The notes under the pieces were generated by a model, which had not been told where the DNA came from, did no database searches, and saw only the letters and a list, made by a program, of their open reading frames with translations. From positions 434,001 through 498,000 of the forward strand of contig NZ_JBLUWW010000003.1 in assembly GCF_048323655.1 (NCBI RefSeq): DNA of 64,000 nt, read 5' to 3'. The position numbers were made by a program, and so were the translations under genes. The stretch's first letter is position 1. Each line of letters begins with the position of its first letter. Origin of the DNA: Salinimicrobium soli. Its GTDB lineage: Bacteria > Bacteroidota > Bacteroidia > Flavobacteriales > Flavobacteriaceae. Positions 60,105-64,000 of this stretch are shown here, piece after piece.

Positions 60105-61304
60105 ATGGTTGGTGCGCTTGTTTTAATACTATTTCTTTTTCTCCTCAGTCAGGGGTTATTTAATCATTTTTGGAAGAAGCATAAATGGTTTTCCAAGAAG
60201 TTGATGAATTCTTTATTTTTGTACCATTTTTTCTTTGGCGCCGTATACTATACTTACGCCTTATTCAATAATTCTGATTCAAAACTCTATTTCAGTAGAC
60301 CTCAGTCCGGTGATACCTGGTGGTCCTTTTTTGGTACCAGTACTACCTTTATAGATTTTATGTCATGGCCATTCATTAATCTTTTAAATTTTAATTATGA
60401 GATGATGATGGTGCTTTTCACCTGGATGGGATTTCTGGGATTTGTGTATGCATATCTATTCTTTAGGGAGAATATACCAATAAAAATCAACGTTTTTAAT
60501 GTTGATTTTTTAATTCTGGTCCTTTTTCTTCCGAATATGCATTTTTGGACTGCTTCGCTAGGAAAAGGAGCTCCTATTTTCATGGGCTTAATGATGTTTG
60601 CGTATGGTATAGGCAAACCCAAATCGAGGTGGGGTATCTTATTGGTTTCTTCTTTAATAATTTATTATATAAGACCTCATGTTTTTCTATTTATAGCTTT
60701 AGGAACAGTATTGGGCTACATGACCGGGAAAGAAAAAGTTTCCTTTGGAAGAAAAATATTAATATATACAATATTGATTGGAGGATTAATAATGGTTCAG
60801 GACACAATTTTAGGAGTAGCTGGTTTAGACCAATCTGAAGATTTAGTGGAAGGGTTTTCTGAATTTTCTGAAAAACAAGCTGGAAAATTAAGTTCATCGG
60901 GGTCAGGAGTAAGTATGGCCAATTATCCTCTTCCCTTGAAACTGTTTACTTTTTGGTTCAGACCATTATTTCTTGATGCTCCCGGAGTTTTAGGTCTTAT
61001 AGTCTCTGTAGAAAATCTTATTTATTTGCTTCTATTTTTTAAAATATTAAATGGGAAATTTATTCGTTTTCTGAAAATAGCACCAATTAGTGTAAAGATG
61101 AGTTTAACCACATTTTTCCTGGCTTCCCTGGCAATGGCATTTGTGATGTCCAACCTGGGTATTATTATGCGTCAAAAATCGATGGTCATGTACTTTTTGT
61201 TTTTTGTAATATATTATTTTCTGGCGCAAAACAAATATGATAGATTTATTAGACAGCGGAAATTGAGGGAGCGGAGAATTAGGGAGATGGAAGTGGATGT
61301 TTAG
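60105..61304 (+). CDS. Polytopic membrane protein, Wzy-like polymerase candidate
   Basis: This 399-residue protein has about ten hydrophobic helices, a larger extracytoplasmic loop (~235-285: VEGFSEFSEKQAGKLSSSG) and basic residues at helix ends (YYIRPHVFLF; SNLGIIMRQKSMVMY), features seen in O-antigen/capsule polymerases of the Wzy/EpsG group. Wzy proteins diverge too much for assignment by eye, so this is a topology- and context-based call. Starts at the base after the GNAT stop codon. Confidence 0.65.
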   Translation: MVGALVLILFLFLLSQGLFNHFWKKHKWFSKKLMNSLFLYHFFFGAVYYTYALFNNSDSKLYFSRPQSGDTWWSFFGTSTTFIDFMSWPFINLLNFNYEMMMVLFTWMGFLGFVYAYLFFRENIPIKINVFNVDFLILVLFLPNMHFWTASLGKGAPIFMGLMMFAYGIGKPKSRWGILLVSSLIIYYIRPHVFLFIALGTVLGYMTGKEKVSFGRKILIYTILIGGLIMVQDTILGVAGLDQSEDLVEGFSEFSEKQAGKLSSSGSGVSMANYPLPLKLFTFWFRPLFLDAPGVLGLIVSVENLIYLLLFFKILNGKFIRFLKIAPISVKMSLTTFFLASLAMAFVMSNLGIIMRQKSMVMYFLFFVIYYFLAQNKYDRFIRQRKLRERRIREMEVDV

Positions 61305-61312
61305 CATTAGGA

Positions 61313-61435
61313 CTGGGAGACGAGGTGGCAAGGTGACTGGAAGACTGTGAGATAGGGGACAAGGAGATTGTGGAAATTAGTGATAAGAGAATTAACTTTG
61401 GAGACGTGGAGACAAGAGGACTGGGGAAAAAGTGT
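61313..61435 (+). repeat. Purine-rich degenerate GGAGAC-type repeat
   Basis: Between the polymerase and deacetylase genes the plus strand is strongly G- and A-rich with many variants of ggagac, ggtgac, ggggac and ggaaga (for example gggagacgagg near 61315 and ggagacgtggagacaagagg near 61400). No reading frame. It is unlike the AT-rich spacers elsewhere in the window. Confidence 0.6.
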
Positions 61436-61474
61436 TCAGTGATCAGATATTGGAACTTCTCGATTTCCATATTA

Positions 61475-61494
61475 ACGAATTAACGAATCGCGAA
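61475..61494 (+). repeat. Dispersed ACGAATTAACGAATC repeat, direct copy
   Basis: This 20-base stretch matches the minus strand of 25440-25459 at 19 of 20 positions, 36 kb away, and sits immediately upstream of a start codon, as does the related block at 25886-25924. Confidence 0.6.
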
Positions 61495-61502
61495 ATTCAA
61501 AC

Positions 61503-62468
61503 ATGAATAATAATGGAGCTTTAGTAATTTCACTTGATTTTGAACTTCTTTGGGGTGTATTTGATAAGGTGAACTGGAGAGAGAAGAAGGGTTATTTTCA
61601 AAATACAAGAAAAATTATTCCGGAGATCCTGCACCTGTTTGAGAAATATGAGATATCATGTACCTGGGCAACCGTAGGCATGTTGTTTAATGAAAACTGG
61701 GATGAGTGGAACTACAATATACCAAAAGTACTACCAGATTACAATAATGAGAAACTTTCTGCTTATAGCTATGGTAAAACCATTCAGAGTAAAGAAACTG
61801 AGGGATTATGTTTTGCTCCTGATCTTATAAAAAGGATCAGGCAAACCCCGGGGCAGGAAATAGGTACACATACTTATTCCCACTACTACTGCCTGGAACC
61901 GGGTCAGACCCTAATTAGTTTTAAGGCTGATCTTGTAAAAGCCAGAGAATTAGCCAATAAATTTAGTATAGAATTTAAGTCTCTGGTTTTTCCCAGGAAT
62001 CAGTACAATGAGGATTATCTGGATGAATGTAAATATATGGGTTTACGTGCAGTTAGAACTAACCCGGATGTTTGGTATTGGAAAAATACGCAGCAGGAAA
62101 GCCTGCAACAAAAAATATTTAGAACAGCGGATGCCTACCTTGGCTTCAATAATCGATCTTACCAAAAATTTCAAGATATCCATCCAGAGATTTTCGGGCA
62201 GAAGGCAAGCAGATTACTGAGACCTCATAGCGGGAAAATTTTACTGGATAAAGCACGTTTGAAAAGAGTAAAATCAGAGATGAGTTCAGCGGCTTTCAAG
62301 AAGGAGATCTATCATTTGTGGTGGCATCCTCACAATTTTGGTACTTACCCTGAAAAGGGTCTGGAGGAGCTTGAAAATTTGCTTAAGTTTTATATCAAAC
62401 TTAAATGTAGGTATAATTTCTCATCTCTGAATATGGTTACTGTAGCTCAGAAAAAATTTAAGATTTGA
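61503..62468 (+). CDS. Polysaccharide deacetylase (NodB-homology) family protein
   Basis: The 321-residue carbohydrate esterase-like protein has the NodB motifs: VISLDFELLWG (general base and metal Asp), EIGTHTYSHYY (metal histidines) and FPRNQYNEDYLDE, with WWHPHNFGTYP near the end. No signal peptide, so it may act on lipid-linked intermediates in the cytoplasm. Its last 48 bases overlap the end of the convergent GT2 gene. Confidence 0.88.
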   Translation: MNNNGALVISLDFELLWGVFDKVNWREKKGYFQNTRKIIPEILHLFEKYEISCTWATVGMLFNENWDEWNYNIPKVLPDYNNEKLSAYSYGKTIQSKETEGLCFAPDLIKRIRQTPGQEIGTHTYSHYYCLEPGQTLISFKADLVKARELANKFSIEFKSLVFPRNQYNEDYLDECKYMGLRAVRTNPDVWYWKNTQQESLQQKIFRTADAYLGFNNRSYQKFQDIHPEIFGQKASRLLRPHSGKILLDKARLKRVKSEMSSAAFKKEIYHLWWHPHNFGTYPEKGLEELENLLKFYIKLKCRYNFSSLNMVTVAQKKFKI

Positions 62469-63401
62469 TGCAAAAAATCTTGAAAAATAGAAAATTTGCC
62501 TTTGACTAAAAAGGAGTTTCAGAATCATTTTTGCGTAGTTTTGGGCTCTTTTATGAAAGTGACCCGAAAGTTCATTACGGTAAGTTCTTTCATAATATTC
62601 ACTAAGGGTTCTGTAGGTATTGAATTTGGATCGTAACTGAAAAATTTTATTTTCAGAACTCCACATAGCGCCTGAATGTTTACGGTATAGTGTAGGTTTT
62701 ATATTTTCCAGAAATTTTCCATTACCGTAATTTCCTAGTAGGCTAACAATAAAATTATCTCCATTAAAAACACTGAAAAATTCTATAGGAAACTCCTTTA
62801 TTACATTTCGAAAACACCAGGTGGAAATAGGAGGTTGTTCCCTCGCGCATTGTAATTCTTCGCTAGAAAAGTTTTTTTTCCATCTGTCCATGTATGGAGG
62901 AGTGGGTAAGTTTTTTTTCCCCTCATCGATTATAGCTACTTTATGATAGCAGAGGACTGTTTCAGAATGGGAGCTAAGGTAATCCACTTGCTTTTGAACT
63001 TTGCTGAGATCTGCCCAAATATCGTCTCCATCACAGTAGGCTATAAATCTTCCCTTTGCTGAATAGATATTATATAGGGCGTTAAAAATAGAGGTGGCTT
63101 TTGATTCTATTTTTATGTTATTTTCTCTATAATGTAAAAATAGTCTTATTTTTTCTGGATACCTTTCTGCATAAGAGATACAGACCTCTCTTGTTCCATC
63201 TGAGGAGCCATCGTCTCCTAGAAGAATTTCAAAAGGAAAGTCAGTTTCTTGTTTTAGAACTCCATTTAAACAGTCGGTAATAAATTCTACTTGATTGAAT
63301 GTTGGGATGCATACGCTAAGTAGCGGAAATTCAGGGGTTTTATTCGGAAATTCTATAACTTTTTTTTTTTCAAAAACCCTTTTAAATTCTTGGAAATTCA
63401 T
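62421..63401 (-). CDS. Glycosyltransferase family 2
   Basis: The 326-residue GT-A enzyme has LLSVCIPTFNQVEFITDCL, LLGDDGSSDGT (nucleotide site) and AYCDGDDIWAD (the DxD-type metal site), as in chondroitin/hyaluronan-type and WcaA-like transferases. It is the only leftward gene in the polysaccharide locus and overlaps the deacetylase 3 prime end by 48 bases. A -7 box is at 63435-63442. Confidence 0.93.
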   Translation of the reverse strand: MNFQEFKRVFEKKKVIEFPNKTPEFPLLSVCIPTFNQVEFITDCLNGVLKQETDFPFEILLGDDGSSDGTREVCISYAERYPEKIRLFLHYRENNIKIESKATSIFNALYNIYSAKGRFIAYCDGDDIWADLSKVQKQVDYLSSHSETVLCYHKVAIIDEGKKNLPTPPYMDRWKKNFSSEELQCAREQPPISTWCFRNVIKEFPIEFFSVFNGDNFIVSLLGNYGNGKFLENIKPTLYRKHSGAMWSSENKIFQLRSKFNTYRTLSEYYERTYRNELSGHFHKRAQNYAKMILKLLFSQRQIFYFSRFFASNLKFFLSYSNHIQR

Positions 63402-63434
63402 TTATTGGAATGGCCTTATAAAGTATAATAACAC

Positions 63435-63442
63435 CAAATATA
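63435..63442 (-). promoter_or_regulatory. -7 box for the leftward GT2 gene
   Basis: The minus strand reads TATATTTG, a full TAnnTTTG match, with a predicted leader of ~25 bases. No clear -33 element. Confidence 0.5.
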
Positions 63443-63569
63443 AAATTTGAAAATGAGTATTCACTTTTTTTTTAATAAAATCTGCTCTTCTCTCCGAATA
63501 TAGTAGGACTGGCCCATGGTAAAGTTTTACATGATATGGAAAAAAAGTACTTTTACCTAAATTATCATT

Positions 63570-64000
63570 ATGCCTTTAAAACTCATTCGCGTCACAACAA
63601 TCCCTCTGTCTCTTGAAAAACTTTTGGAAGGTCAACTTACCTATATGAGTGATCATTATGATGTGATTGCAGTTTCTGCTGAAAAGGATAGGCTGGAGAA
63701 ATATGGTCTGAACAACGGGGTGAGAACCTTTCATGTTGAGATGACCCGGGAAATTACACCGGTTAGAGATATCAAGGCCCTCTGGAGGTTTTACAGTTTT
63801 CTGAAAAAAGAACAGCCTTTAATAGTACACTCACATACTCCAAAGGCAGGAATAATTGGAATGCTGGCTGCGCGAATGGCGAATGTCCCCATCCGACTTC
63901 ATACTGTGGCCGGAATGCCTCTCATGGAAACCAAAGGTATAAAACGAAAGATCCTATTACAGGTTGAAAAATTGACATATTCCTGTGCAACAAAAGTGTT
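63570..64000 (+). CDS. Glycosyltransferase family 4, N-terminal part (cut by window end)
   Basis: ATG 63570 opens a frame of 143 codons that runs off the window. The product starts MPLKLIRVTTIPLSLEKLLE and contains VHSHTPKAGIIGMLAARMAN followed by PIRLHTVAGMPL, the acceptor-domain signature of GT4 enzymes that add a second sugar to lipid-linked GlcNAc/FucNAc-type units. The donor domain lies beyond the edge. It is divergent from the GT2 gene at 63401. Confidence 0.88.
   Translation, partial: MPLKLIRVTTIPLSLEKLLEGQLTYMSDHYDVIAVSAEKDRLEKYGLNNGVRTFHVEMTREITPVRDIKALWRFYSFLKKEQPLIVHSHTPKAGIIGMLAARMANVPIRLHTVAGMPLMETKGIKRKILLQVEKLTYSCATKV

Noticed and set aside
22200..64000. Insertion sequences, integrase or att sites bounding the polysaccharide locus
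   Set aside because: No transposase or integrase frame and no flanking direct repeats were seen; only short dispersed ACGAATT repeats occur.
1..64000. tRNA, rRNA, CRISPR arrays
   Set aside because: No cloverleaf-like sequence with a conserved TTCRANNC loop, no rRNA-like segment and no regularly spaced repeats were noticed; a tRNAscan/CRISPR search could confirm this.

Overview
The window looks like a chromosome segment of a marine-type Flavobacteriaceae bacterium (Bacteroidota). The grounds are the AT-rich sequence, Bacteroidota-type promoters with a TAnnTTTG -7 box (glmM and dps also have a TTTG -33 box at 20-bp spacing), the scarcity of Shine-Dalgarno sequences, many SPII lipoproteins, and family-typical genes such as an HD-PycTM protein, a metallophosphatase/beta-barrel lipoprotein and a eukaryotic-like Ugd. 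The genus cannot be fixed from sequence alone. No tRNA, rRNA, CRISPR array, insertion sequence or integrase was seen.

Region 1 (1-22.2 kb) is ordinary chromosome with cell-envelope and housekeeping genes. It holds two related secreted proteins, one with thrombospondin type-3 repeats, and an astacin-like zinc protease lipoprotein. These are followed by gamma-glutamyltransferase and AcpH, GlmM, an LpxL-type acyltransferase, a rhomboid protease, a SIMPL protein and a TlpA-like thioredoxin lipoprotein. Then come a large GAF-like protein tail-to-tail with an HD-PycTM membrane protein, a 1238-residue phosphatase/barrel lipoprotein, MscS, Dps, small proteins and a LacI-family regulator. Transcription units are separated by clear hairpin terminators.

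Region 2 (22.2 kb to the right edge) is one very large surface-polysaccharide locus, almost entirely on the plus strand, with many 1-26 nt gene overlaps. Its modules in order are: (a) UDP-GlcNAc 4-epimerase and UDP-HexNAc dehydrogenase (galacturonamide-type sugars) plus UDP-glucose dehydrogenase; (b) a sulfate-activation set, cysQ-DUF2061-cysC-cysD-cysN, with no reductase, which suggests PAPS for sulfation of the polymer; (c) a WecD remnant, WecE, RmlA and the FdtA/FdtA/FdtC/FdtB set for dTDP-Fuc3NAc-type sugars; (d) a GtrA/GtrB/GT-C trio for periplasmic side-branch addition; (e) a legionaminic-acid-type operon, legB-legC-legH-legI-legG-formyltransferase-PIG-L deacetylase-ptmE-legF; (f) a GT-B protein and an ABC flippase candidate; (g) a four-gene cassette of a DRE-TIM aldolase, a CMP-acid synthetase, a HAD phosphatase and a GT29 sialyltransferase-like enzyme; (h) a pyruvyltransferase, several GT4/GT2 enzymes, GNAT and NodB modification enzymes and a Wzy-like polymerase candidate.

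Together the genes predict a complex, strongly acidic glycan: uronic acids, two different CMP-activated ulosonic acids, pyruvyl groups and perhaps sulfate. The best candidates for undescribed biology are the aldolase/CMP-synthetase/HAD/GT29 cassette with its LacI-type operator, and the legionaminic pathway carrying a deacetylase plus a formyltransferase. RmlB, an initiating phosphoglycosyltransferase, Wza/Wzc export proteins, a canonical Wzx and a sulfotransferase are not visible and must lie outside the window or be replaced by other proteins.
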